A DNA stretch of 64,000 nucleotides from an uncultured SAR86 cluster bacterium (lineage in GTDB: Bacteria > Pseudomonadota > Gammaproteobacteria > Magnimaribacterales > D2472), in the NCBI GenBank assembly GCA_902596165.1, contig CACJSU010000003.1:89143-153142 (forward strand). Direction: 5' to 3'. The notes below the pieces were generated by a model that ran no database searches, was not told the DNA's origin, and saw nothing but the letters and a program-made list of their open reading frames with translations. A program made the position numbers and the translations under genes. Of the stretch, positions 7,995 to 15,640 are shown one piece after another (the stretch's first letter is position 1; each line of letters starts with the position of its first letter).

Positions 7995-8522
7995 ATGAAA
8001 CTTATTGAACAGAACATTGAGGGATGCTACAAAATAGAAAATGAGGTCTTTAAAGATAAACGAGGATTCTTCTTTGAATGCATGAATGAAAAAATTCTTA
8101 AAAAATTATCTGTCGAAAAAATAGATCAAACAAATATATCAAAATCTCATTATGGAGTGTTTAGAGGTTTCCATTATCAAGTTGAAGAGAAGTTAACTCA
8201 ATTTGTAACTTGCATTAAAGGCGAAGTTATAGATTTTGCCCTTGATATTAGAAAAGATTCATCAACTTTTGGAAAAATTGTTGAGGTAAGACTCTCTGAG
8301 GACAACCATCATACTCTATATTTGCCTCCTGGACTCGCGCATGCCTTTTTAAGCGTATCCAATGAAACTATATTGTTATATCATGTTGCTGGAAAATATG
8401 TGAAAGGAAAAGAGCGAGGGGTTAACTTTAATTCTCTTGACCTAGAGCTACCTTTCCGCCCAAAAATTATTAATGATAGAGATCTATCTTGGCCAAGCTT
8501 TGATGAGTGTGAATATATATAA
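7995..8522 (+). CDS. rfbC: dTDP-4-keto-6-deoxyhexose 3,5-epimerase (RmlC/RfbC family)
   Basis: Cupin-type sugar epimerase of 175 residues, normal for RmlC. The catalytic His lies in GVFRGFHYQ (60), the paired Asp in DFALDIRKDS (84), the active-site Tyr in ILLYHVAGK (129), and LPPGLAHAFLSVS closes the barrel. It inverts C3 and/or C5 of a 4-keto-6-deoxy nucleotide sugar. RmlA, RmlB and RmlD are absent here. The next genes are a sugar C-methyltransferase and an aminotransferase, so the product may be an amino or branched deoxysugar rather than rhamnose. It is the first gene of a rightward operon running to 11802. Confidence 0.85.
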   Translation: MKLIEQNIEGCYKIENEVFKDKRGFFFECMNEKILKKLSVEKIDQTNISKSHYGVFRGFHYQVEEKLTQFVTCIKGEVIDFALDIRKDSSTFGKIVEVRLSEDNHHTLYLPPGLAHAFLSVSNETILLYHVAGKYVKGKERGVNFNSLDLELPFRPKIINDRDLSWPSFDECEYI

Positions 8523-8527
8523 ATATT

Positions 8528-9754
8528 ATGAATAACAAGACTATGAAATGCAGATTTACTGGCGATGATATACCAATTATTCATTCATTTGGGAACCAAC
8601 CAATAGCAAATGGTTTCTTAAAAGATAAAGAAAATCAGGATGAATATTTCTTTGAGATGTCTGTTGCAATTAACCTAGAAAATGGTTTATTTCAATTAGT
8701 AAATCAGCCTGATCCCACTCAAATGTTTCATGAAAACTATGCTTTTTTCAGCAGAACTTCAAACTTTATGAAAATTCATTTTGAATCAGTTGCTGATGAA
8801 ATTTTACAGATTATTTCTAAAGATAATAAAATTAATGAAACTTCCTTTGTAATAGAAGTTGGTTCAAATGACGGGGTGATGCTTGAGCATTTAGTGAGGA
8901 ATAATGTTCCTTGTCTTGGTGTCGAGCCTTCTCTAAATGTTGCTAAAGAATCTAATAAATATGGCGTTGAAACTATTAGTGAATTTATTAGCTCTGATTT
9001 GGCAGAAAAGATTATTCAATCAAAAAATAATGCTGATGTTATATATGCAGCAAATGTTTTTTGTCACATCCCAGATATTGATGATCTTGCTAGAGCCTGC
9101 TCTATATTATTGAAAGATAATGGCTATTTAATTTTTGAAGATCCATACCTAGGTGATGTTCTTGAAAAGGTCTCATATGACCAAATATATGATGAGCATG
9201 TATATCTGTTCAACTGCAATGCGGTTCAAAATGTATTTAAAAAATATGGATTAACTTTATTCGACTGCAAGCCACTTAATACTCATGGTGGATCAATGCG
9301 ATATTATCTCAAAAAATCTGTTGAAGTTAATTCATCAGATGCTCTGAATTATCAGCTAATAAAAGAGGATAAGATTGGGATCATGGATATTAGTTCGTAT
9401 GAAAAATTTAGTTCTGAATGCGAAATGTCTAAGATAGCTTTTAAAGAACATCTCACAAAATGTAAATCCAATAATGAAAAAGTTGTTGGTTATGGGGCAA
9501 CATCCAAAAGCACTACAATTCTTAATTATTGTGATATTGGCCCAGATCTAATTGACTTCATTGTTGATACAACGCCTATCAAGCAAAATACATATACTCC
9601 TGGTAAACATATTCCAGTATTGCCGTATGAGAAATTTGTTCCCCATCCAGACACATCAGTTCTCTTTGCGTGGAATCATAAAGAGGAAATATTAAAAAAA
9701 GAAAAAGACTTTTCAGGAAAATGGATTACTCACTTATATCAAGATTTTTTCTAA
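8528..9754 (+). CDS. Nucleotide-sugar C-methyltransferase (Methyltransf_13/Methyltransf_14 architecture)
   Basis: SAM-dependent methyltransferase of 408 residues with three parts: an N-terminal cap with GNQPIANGFL (21-30), a Rossmann SAM domain with VIEVGSNDGVMLEHL (108-122), and a C-terminal NAD-like fold with GYGATSKSTTILNYC and TYTPGKHIPVL. This matches TylC3/NovU/TcaB9-type sugar C-3 or C-5 methyltransferases acting on 4-keto dTDP sugars. The N-terminal zinc motif normally has several cysteines; only C8 (KCRFTG) is visible, so the zinc site seems degenerate. It starts 5 bp after the rfbC stop and ends 7 bp before the aminotransferase. Confidence 0.82.
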   Translation: MNNKTMKCRFTGDDIPIIHSFGNQPIANGFLKDKENQDEYFFEMSVAINLENGLFQLVNQPDPTQMFHENYAFFSRTSNFMKIHFESVADEILQIISKDNKINETSFVIEVGSNDGVMLEHLVRNNVPCLGVEPSLNVAKESNKYGVETISEFISSDLAEKIIQSKNNADVIYAANVFCHIPDIDDLARACSILLKDNGYLIFEDPYLGDVLEKVSYDQIYDEHVYLFNCNAVQNVFKKYGLTLFDCKPLNTHGGSMRYYLKKSVEVNSSDALNYQLIKEDKIGIMDISSYEKFSSECEMSKIAFKEHLTKCKSNNEKVVGYGATSKSTTILNYCDIGPDLIDFIVDTTPIKQNTYTPGKHIPVLPYEKFVPHPDTSVLFAWNHKEEILKKEKDFSGKWITHLYQDFF

Positions 9755-9761
9755 TACTTTT

Positions 9762-10871
9762 ATGAGCCTCTTTTTTTCCAATCCAAAGGCTGGATTCAAA
9801 TTAAATAAAAAAAAGATTTTAAAAAGTCTTGGAAACTTAATCGATTCTGGGGAATATATACTTGGACCCAACGTCAATCTTTTTGAACAAGAAATGGTCT
9901 CTTATCTTGGCTCAAAGGGATATTTTGTATCCTGTGCAAATGGAACAGATGCCATCACACTTGCATTATTATCTTATAATATCAATTCTGGAAAGGTTAT
10001 TGTGCCCTCACACACTGCAACTGCTTCTGTAGCAGGCATCCAAAAAGCAGGTTGTTCACCTGTATTTGTTGATATTGATTCTGATACATTGCTTATGTCC
10101 ATTCATGAGGTAGAGAGAGCCCTAAAAAAACACAACGATATCAAGGCAATTTTAGCAGTACATCTTTATGGTACTGGAATAAATATTAATCTTTTAAAGA
10201 AAATAGCAAAAAAATATAAATGTATCGTGATAGAGGATTGCGCACAAAGTCATGGAACTAAAATTCATGGTAAACAAGCTGGCACTATTGCTTCTGCTGG
10301 AACATTTAGTTTTTTCCCCACAAAAAATTTAGCTGCTTTAGGTGATGGTGGCGGCATTTGGGTACCATCAAAAAAGATAAGAGATAAAGCTATATCTCTT
10401 AGGCAATATGGTTGGAATAAGAATAGAATTGTTGCTTATGATAATGGATTTAATTCTAGATTGGATGAAATTCAGGCTATGATTTTGAGAATAAGGCTAA
10501 AAAATTTAAATCAAGATATAAAAAAAAGACAGAAAATTGCACAAACCTATCAAGCGAAACTATCTGATAGTTTTAAGCAAATTTCATATCCCGAATATCA
10601 ATCCTCATCCTTTCACTTATTTGTTGTTAAAGTAAAAAATAGACGTAAATTAATGTCATTTTTAGCTAAAAATAATATTTACCTTGGAGTACATTACTTT
10701 CCATCAAATCATAATAATGGAAAGTTACAAACAAAAAGGTTTTCGCTTCCAATTACGGACAGTGCATCAAAGTCTGTTGTATCATTGCCAATATTTCCTG
10801 AGCTTAAAAAAATTGATCAATTAAGAATTATTGAGTTGTTAAATAGCTTTTATGATAAACAAAAAATCTAA
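9762..10871 (+). CDS. DegT/DnrJ/EryC1/StrS family sugar aminotransferase (FdtB/QdtB-like)
   Basis: PLP enzyme of 369 residues that transfers an amino group to a keto nucleotide sugar. CANGTDAITLAL (58-69), Asp159 in VIEDCAQSHG, and the Schiff-base Lys188 in FSFFPTKNLAALGDGG are all in place. The FFPTKNL form is typical of C3-aminotransferases such as FdtB, DesV and QdtB. An FdtA/QdtA-type 3,4-ketoisomerase at 13556-13969 could supply the 3-keto substrate. The gene overlaps the next SDR by 20 bp. Regiochemistry is inferred from neighbours. Confidence 0.82.
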   Translation: MSLFFSNPKAGFKLNKKKILKSLGNLIDSGEYILGPNVNLFEQEMVSYLGSKGYFVSCANGTDAITLALLSYNINSGKVIVPSHTATASVAGIQKAGCSPVFVDIDSDTLLMSIHEVERALKKHNDIKAILAVHLYGTGININLLKKIAKKYKCIVIEDCAQSHGTKIHGKQAGTIASAGTFSFFPTKNLAALGDGGGIWVPSKKIRDKAISLRQYGWNKNRIVAYDNGFNSRLDEIQAMILRIRLKNLNQDIKKRQKIAQTYQAKLSDSFKQISYPEYQSSSFHLFVVKVKNRRKLMSFLAKNNIYLGVHYFPSNHNNGKLQTKRFSLPITDSASKSVVSLPIFPELKKIDQLRIIELLNSFYDKQKI

Positions 10872-11802
10872 GATTTTAGTTCTTGGTGGATCTGGTCAAG
10901 TAGGCTCATCCTTAACTAATTTGCTATCTGAAAATAATTATGATTTCTCTTTAGTAAGAAAAGGGAAATGGGGTAATGATTCTCTGATTAAAAAAGCTAA
11001 ATTAATTTCAACTGATTTATTTGATTTAAATGAGAAAGGCATAAAAAAACTTATTCATAAATATGATGTAATTTTTCATTTAGCAGCAAATACTCAAGTT
11101 CAAAATAATCTTAAGATTGAAAATAAAAACTTTATAGATCAAGTCGGTCTATTAAATAAACTGCTTCTATCCATGATTGGCACAAAAAAGGTTTTAGTTT
11201 TTTCAAGTTCATGCTCAGTATATGCGGGCTCAAATGATAAGGTGATTGATCAATATTCTTCAGCAATGCCTTTAACTTCATATGATTTAGTAAAATCAAC
11301 CTCAGATAAGATTATTGAGTACTATAAAAATACTCATAATGTGAAGTGCTCATCAGTAAGATTTTCAAACATTTATGGGCCTGATCAAAACTTAGAAAAG
11401 AAAAAAAATAGGCGTATTTTGAATACCCTATTATCTCAAATGCACTCAAATGGAGCGGTAGAAATTGTAGGCAATGGTAAATTTTATAGAAATTATATAC
11501 ATGTAAATGATGCTTGCAGAATGCTAGTCAAAATTGCAAAAAATATAAATACCAAGCAAGCTATTTTTTTAGGATGCTCTAAAGAAAATATTTTTTTTAT
11601 TGATGCAATTAAGATTTTATCTAAAATATATAACAAAACTTTTGATGCTAATGTCAAAATTAAAACAGGTCGAAAAGTCAAATATAGATCTGATACAAGA
11701 TCATATAAAATAATGCCATCTGAAATCTTTCTATCTAACTTCAGATATGAATTTAATATTGAAAAAGGTTTTAATAATTTATTAGAAAATACAGAATTTT
11801 AA
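10852..11802 (+). CDS. NAD-dependent epimerase/dehydratase (extended SDR)
   Basis: The 316-residue protein has a Rossmann start (ILVLGGSGQVGSSL), an active-site strand FSSSCSVYAG and the catalytic pair SYDLVKS, plus RFSNIYGPDQN. There is no Asp-Glu dehydratase signature after the active-site Ser, so reductase or epimerase activity is more likely than 4,6-dehydration. The ATG lies 20 bp inside the upstream aminotransferase, which indicates coupling. It is the last gene of the rightward rfbC operon and meets the convergent TIGR04325 gene with no gap. Substrate unknown; probably reduces or epimerises the methylated or aminated deoxysugar. Confidence 0.75.
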   Translation: MINKKSKILVLGGSGQVGSSLTNLLSENNYDFSLVRKGKWGNDSLIKKAKLISTDLFDLNEKGIKKLIHKYDVIFHLAANTQVQNNLKIENKNFIDQVGLLNKLLLSMIGTKKVLVFSSSCSVYAGSNDKVIDQYSSAMPLTSYDLVKSTSDKIIEYYKNTHNVKCSSVRFSNIYGPDQNLEKKKNRRILNTLLSQMHSNGAVEIVGNGKFYRNYIHVNDACRMLVKIAKNINTKQAIFLGCSKENIFFIDAIKILSKIYNKTFDANVKIKTGRKVKYRSDTRSYKIMPSEIFLSNFRYEFNIEKGFNNLLENTEF

Positions 11803-12591
11803 TCATTTTGCTTTTTTCTTAAAAAGCAAATGAACAGTATTTCGTAATCTATATTTTTTTTTAAAATTCATCATTGGAAGATCGTCCTCATGACCTGCTC
11901 TAATACCAGTAGCTGCATCTTGATGAATAAGTTCGTATCCTATTGAGACTAATACTTCTTCTATTTCTTGCTGAGATAAAAACCAATGTGGTATTTTTGA
12001 CTCGTAGTAATTCTGCAATGAAGCAAATGACTGAATGTTGCCACAAAATACATCTCCAAGAAGTATATAGTCAGGATTTGTTTTAGATAATTCAATTAGT
12101 TGCTGCTTCCAGTTCTTTATATACTGAATAACAGATCCGCAAAAAACAAAGTCATATTTTGAACGAGGTATATTTTCGGAAAAACTTACTGGCAAATTTA
12201 GGTTCTTATAAAATTTTTTTCCATGGGCTACAACCTCGGGAACTTCAACTATTTTATATAAAATGCTCGATCTAGTCTTTGGGATACATTCCTGCAAGTT
12301 TAAGTATCCCACCCCAAGGCCGCCACCAAAATCTAGAACCTTAAACTTTCTTGAGATTCTAAAACTTTTCATAGCAATTGATACCATGGCCGGATAACTT
12401 GTAAAACGCTGCTTATAAAATTTAGGAATCTGTTTTCCTTTATTTATCATAGCAAGAGAATCCTTAGCAGCTTTCTTTGCTGATTTTAAATATGTGCTGC
12501 CACTAAAGCCTTTTCCTACAGCAGAATTTTCTGCTTCGGCAAAGTCTGAATAAACTCCTTCCCATATGTAAAAATCTTTGAGCTTTGTCAT
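11803..12591 (-). CDS. TIGR04325-type putative SAM-dependent methyltransferase
   Basis: The protein has 262 residues. It opens with WEGVYSDFAEAENSAVGKGFSG, which resembles the start of the TIGR04325/LIC12133 family found in surface polysaccharide loci. A SAM-binding glycine motif VLDFGGGLGVGYLN lies near residue 85, and a post-motif strand YDFVFCGSVIQYIKNW near 145. The family is thought to methylate glycans, but no member activity is known to me. It is monocistronic or first-read with the convergent hairpin at its 3' end, and its start lies 35 bp downstream of the stop of the leftward SDR at 12627. Family call is by recognised pattern only. Confidence 0.65.
   Translation of the reverse strand: MTKLKDFYIWEGVYSDFAEAENSAVGKGFSGSTYLKSAKKAAKDSLAMINKGKQIPKFYKQRFTSYPAMVSIAMKSFRISRKFKVLDFGGGLGVGYLNLQECIPKTRSSILYKIVEVPEVVAHGKKFYKNLNLPVSFSENIPRSKYDFVFCGSVIQYIKNWKQQLIELSKTNPDYILLGDVFCGNIQSFASLQNYYESKIPHWFLSQQEIEEVLVSIGYELIHQDAATGIRAGHEDDLPMMNFKKKYRLRNTVHLLFKKKAK
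11807..11830. terminator. Hairpin at a zero-gap convergent gene junction
   Basis: TTTGCTTTTT and AAAAAGCAAA form a 10-bp stem around a 4-base loop, directly after the stop of the plus-strand SDR and within the last codons of the convergent methyltransferase. The stem is AT-rich and no separate U tract follows, so termination activity is uncertain. Confidence 0.3.
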
Positions 12592-12626
12592 ACTAATATA
12601 TATATTATTAAAAAATTAAACTCTCC

Positions 12627-13559
12627 TCAGGGCTTGTGAGGTAAATTATAAATTGTTTCCTTAATAGCTTTCTCTAGATTACCCTGATAAGAAAACCCTT
12701 CATCTAAAAACTTTTTAGTTGAAACTTCATAACTCAATTGATTCATGATTTTATTTTTTACAAATTTAATCTTCATATCTGGGATATATTTTTTAATGGT
12801 ATCAGAAACCTCTTTAACAGTTAGATTGTTAGTAAGAGCATTATAAGTAGTATTTTTAAAAAGATTTTTTTCAATAGCAAATATAATTGCTCTGGCTGCA
12901 TCATTTAAATCAAGGTAAGGTCTTTTTTGATGATAAGCTGTTTCCCAAACAGTCAATTCATCTCCAAGGCATGCTTGCCAGCAAAATTTATTTACAGCGG
13001 TATGAAATCTCATGCCAATTGAAAAGCCATAAATAGTGCCAAATCGAAAACATAAAAATTGTAAATTTTTTGATTTTGAATATTTCTTTAATAAGGACTC
13101 TTCTCTTAATTTAGACTCGGCATATGGGCTTTGTGGATTCAACTCTTCATCTGGGCAGGTTTCATCAACCAGATTAGACTGAGTGCCATAAACTGATGTA
13201 GAGGAAATATGGATTAACTTTGCTCCTGATCTAGATGCTGCCTCAGCCAAGACTTGCGTGCAATCAAAATTATTTTTTTCGACCTCTTCAGAGTTTTCAA
13301 AACTTCCAGCTGCATCAGTAATTGCGGCTAAGTTTATTATGAAAGTATCATTATCAAGAATTTTATTAAAATCAAATTCTCTTACATCTGCACTAAAAAA
13401 TTTATAGCTATGATTAGATGGAAGTTTGAATAATGAAGCAAATCTTTGTGTTAATAAATTGTCGATTAAGATAATTTCTGATTTAGGAAATGCCTCAGGC
13501 AGTCTTCTAATTAAATGAGATCCAATATGGCCAAGAGCACCCGTAACTATTATTTTCAT
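12627..13559 (-). CDS. NAD-dependent epimerase/dehydratase (GalE-like extended SDR)
   Basis: The 310-residue protein shows IVTGALGHIGSHLIRRL for NAD binding, an HISSTSVYGTQSN active-site strand and the catalytic pair SPYAESK. No dehydratase Asp-Glu pair is present. It resembles UDP-hexose 4-epimerases and dTDP-sugar reductases. The ATG overlaps the stop of the FdtA-type ketoisomerase by 4 bp, so the two enzymes probably act in the same sugar pathway. Three SDRs of this kind occur in the locus (2128-3207, 10852-11802 and here); their exact roles cannot be separated from sequence alone. Confidence 0.75.
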   Translation of the reverse strand: MKIIVTGALGHIGSHLIRRLPEAFPKSEIILIDNLLTQRFASLFKLPSNHSYKFFSADVREFDFNKILDNDTFIINLAAITDAAGSFENSEEVEKNNFDCTQVLAEAASRSGAKLIHISSTSVYGTQSNLVDETCPDEELNPQSPYAESKLREESLLKKYSKSKNLQFLCFRFGTIYGFSIGMRFHTAVNKFCWQACLGDELTVWETAYHQKRPYLDLNDAARAIIFAIEKNLFKNTTYNALTNNLTVKEVSDTIKKYIPDMKIKFVKNKIMNQLSYEVSTKKFLDEGFSYQGNLEKAIKETIYNLPHKP

Positions 13560-13969
13560 TTTTTTAACCTTGCTTTTAAGAAATTTTTGTAATCCCTAAT
13601 ATAGTCTCTTTCATCAAAGGGCTGATCACAAAATACATTGATTATTGAGTTTTCTTCTAAATAATCTTGAGAAGCCCAAATTCCACAAGGTACCAGTAAT
13701 CCATTTCCTGGAAGCAAAGTGTATTTAGCTAAATTATTACCATCGTCGCACTTAACATTGATACTTCCACTAATGCAAAATATAAATTGATTACATAATT
13801 TGTGGGCATGATTTCCTCTTGTGGAGCCTTTGCCTGAAGATACTGAAAATGCTCTTATGGGAGAAAAAGGTAAAACCTTAAAGTCTAAAGAAATTAGATA
13901 ACTTTCACTTCCAATTTTTTCGGAGTCAATCCTAAGAATGTTATCAATCGTATGCAGAGGAAAGTTCAT
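13556..13969 (-). CDS. fdtA: WxcM-like/FdtA sugar 3,4-ketoisomerase (cupin)
   Basis: A single-cupin protein of 137 residues. The conserved segment with RGNHAHKLCNQFIFCISGS, the following DDG turn, GLLVPCGIWASQ and the C-terminal FDERDYIRDYKNFL match the FdtA/QdtA family, which moves the keto group of dTDP-4-keto-6-deoxyglucose from C4 to C3. That product feeds a C3 aminotransferase such as the one at 9762-10871, giving dTDP-Fuc3N or Qui3N type sugars. The gene is read leftward, first in a pair with the SDR. A promoter is proposed just upstream at 13992-14021. Confidence 0.82.
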   Translation of the reverse strand: MNFPLHTIDNILRIDSEKIGSESYLISLDFKVLPFSPIRAFSVSSGKGSTRGNHAHKLCNQFIFCISGSINVKCDDGNNLAKYTLLPGNGLLVPCGIWASQDYLEENSIINVFCDQPFDERDYIRDYKNFLKARLKK

Positions 13970-13991
13970 AAAATAATGTAGTTTTTAAAAA

Positions 13992-14021
13992 ATTATAATG
14001 ATTGTACTAGACCCAATACAA
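13992..14021 (-). promoter_or_regulatory. Predicted sigma-70 promoter for fdtA-SDR
   Basis: On the minus strand, TTGTAT at 14021-14016 and a perfect TATAAT at 13997-13992 are separated by 18 bp. The -10 lies 22 bp before the fdtA ATG at 13969. The facing glycosyltransferase may use the TATAAT at 14060-14065, which has no good -35. Confidence 0.45.
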
Positions 14022-14102
14022 TTCTATGCAATTAATTAAAAATTAGTTGGAAGTATCTATATAATTTGTATCTAAGTATATTGGGTTATATAAACTTAAG
14101 AA

Positions 14103-15056
14103 TTGAAAATAATCAATCATCCAAAAATTGCGCTGGGAATGATAACTTGGATGTCAGGCTATGGGCATCTCAGTGAAACATTAAATTCATTATTAAATCA
14201 ATCATATAAAAATTTTGAGCTGACCATTTATGATGACTGCAGTCCAGAAGATCCTTCAAAATATATCTTAGATATAGTCAATAAGGATTCAAGAGTTAAA
14301 TATGTAAGAGGAGCCAAAAGACTTGGAGCAGCAAAAGCTTTTCAAAACATTCTTCAGCTAATTGATTCTGAAGCAGACTTCTTTGCTTGGTGCCCTGATC
14401 ATGATATTTATCACCAAGATTGGCTGAAAGAGTTAACCAACACCCTCCTTTTAAATAAAAATGCTGCTGTTGCATATCCACTACTAACTGGGATTGATAA
14501 TGATGGCAAACAAAATAAAAGATTGCCGACTACTTATGATAATTCTAATATGAGTACCATCATGAGAATTAAAAGCTTTGCCTTTTTAAGGGCTGGAGCT
14601 GGAAATATAGCTCATGGCTTATTTAGACTGTCTATGATTCAGCGAGTTGGAGGGTGGCCAGAAAATCAAGTTTTAGCTGATGTAATATTAATCCTTAAAC
14701 TTCAAAAATATGGATGTATTTGTCTTAAAGAAAAAAAATTATTTTATAGACGAGACAAAGAAGAAAACGAAATTTTTGATAAAAATATTAATAAAAGGCA
14801 ACTCCAAATGATATTTCCTGATGGGATACCTATTTCTAGAAAAATTTTAGGTTATAGGGCTTTGAATCTATTGCACCTCATTAAGCATGATCTTATTCCA
14901 TCTATTTACAAAAAGGATGAGAGTTTTATTTACGCAATATCAGAATGCTTTTTTTTATTTTTGAAACAAGTATTTGATATCTTCTCTATTATAATTAGGC
15001 GAGTATTTTATAACAGAATCATACGTTCATTTATCAGCCATTTATTAAGCAGATAA
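14103..15056 (+). CDS. Family 2 glycosyltransferase
   Basis: GT-A type glycosyltransferase of 317 residues. The N-terminal nucleotide-binding part shows LNSLLNQSYKNFELTIYDDCS and KYVRGAKRLGAAKAFQNIL; the acceptor-side CPDHDIY supplies a DxD-like metal motif near residue 100. The C-terminal 50 residues are rich in aromatic and aliphatic residues (FFLFLKQVFDIFSIIIRRVF) and may lie at the inner membrane. TTG 14103 is the best start: it precedes the GT2 fold by about ten residues, whereas the next ATG would remove the first strand. This is the only clear glycosyltransferase in the locus. Donor and acceptor are unknown. Confidence 0.78.
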   Translation: MKIINHPKIALGMITWMSGYGHLSETLNSLLNQSYKNFELTIYDDCSPEDPSKYILDIVNKDSRVKYVRGAKRLGAAKAFQNILQLIDSEADFFAWCPDHDIYHQDWLKELTNTLLLNKNAAVAYPLLTGIDNDGKQNKRLPTTYDNSNMSTIMRIKSFAFLRAGAGNIAHGLFRLSMIQRVGGWPENQVLADVILILKLQKYGCICLKEKKLFYRRDKEENEIFDKNINKRQLQMIFPDGIPISRKILGYRALNLLHLIKHDLIPSIYKKDESFIYAISECFFLFLKQVFDIFSIIIRRVFYNRIIRSFISHLLSR

Positions 15057-15088
15057 CTGTAATAAATGCTAAAAAGATGCCTATAACT

Positions 15089-15640
15089 TTAATCAGATAT
15101 TTTGATTAATTTCAAAGATTGAATGGAGTATTGAAAACCTGTTTGTAAGGAGAGGAGCATCGCTAAAACAAGAAAAAAGTCTGAAAGAAAAATAATTAAA
15201 GCTTTATCAAAATATAATCCAGCAAGAAATCCTGTAATTGCTATAAATTGAATTGAGGTTTTAGTTTTTGCCATCAATGTTACATTTGTTGCATTTGAAA
15301 TCCCATTTCTAGCATTTAGATCTCGCAAAGCACTTATCCAAAAATCTCTTGCAAGCATTACACCTCCAAGAAAAGCTATCAAAACGCTAGATAGCTCAAT
15401 ACTAAGTGCAAGAATAAGAAAAATTACTAAAATTTTATCTGCAATCGGATCTAATATAGATCCTATAATTGATTCAAGCTTATATTTTCTCGCAAGAAAA
15501 CCATCCCAGTAATCAGAAACACTAGCTAATAAAAAGAGAATTAATGCCCATCCGTAATAATCAAACAAAGTTATTAATATAAAAATTACAGGTGCTATTA
15601 AGATTCTTAAATAAGTGAGAGATTGAATAAAATAATTCAT
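15089..15640 (-). CDS. pgsA: CDP-diacylglycerol--glycerol-3-phosphate 3-phosphatidyltransferase
   Basis: Makes phosphatidylglycerophosphate at the inner membrane, the first step to phosphatidylglycerol and cardiolipin. The 183-residue protein has several hydrophobic helices and the CDP-alcohol phosphotransferase signature D-G-x2-A-R-x8-G-x3-D-x3-D (DGFLARKY through ILDPIADK). Its ATG overlaps the uvrC stop by 4 bp; uvrC-pgsA is a common gammaproteobacterial pair. It is the last gene of the long leftward block of core genes and marks the border with the glycan locus. Confidence 0.92.
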   Translation of the reverse strand: MNYFIQSLTYLRILIAPVIFILITLFDYYGWALILFLLASVSDYWDGFLARKYKLESIIGSILDPIADKILVIFLILALSIELSSVLIAFLGGVMLARDFWISALRDLNARNGISNATNVTLMAKTKTSIQFIAITGFLAGLYFDKALIIFLSDFFLVLAMLLSLQTGFQYSIQSLKLIKISD

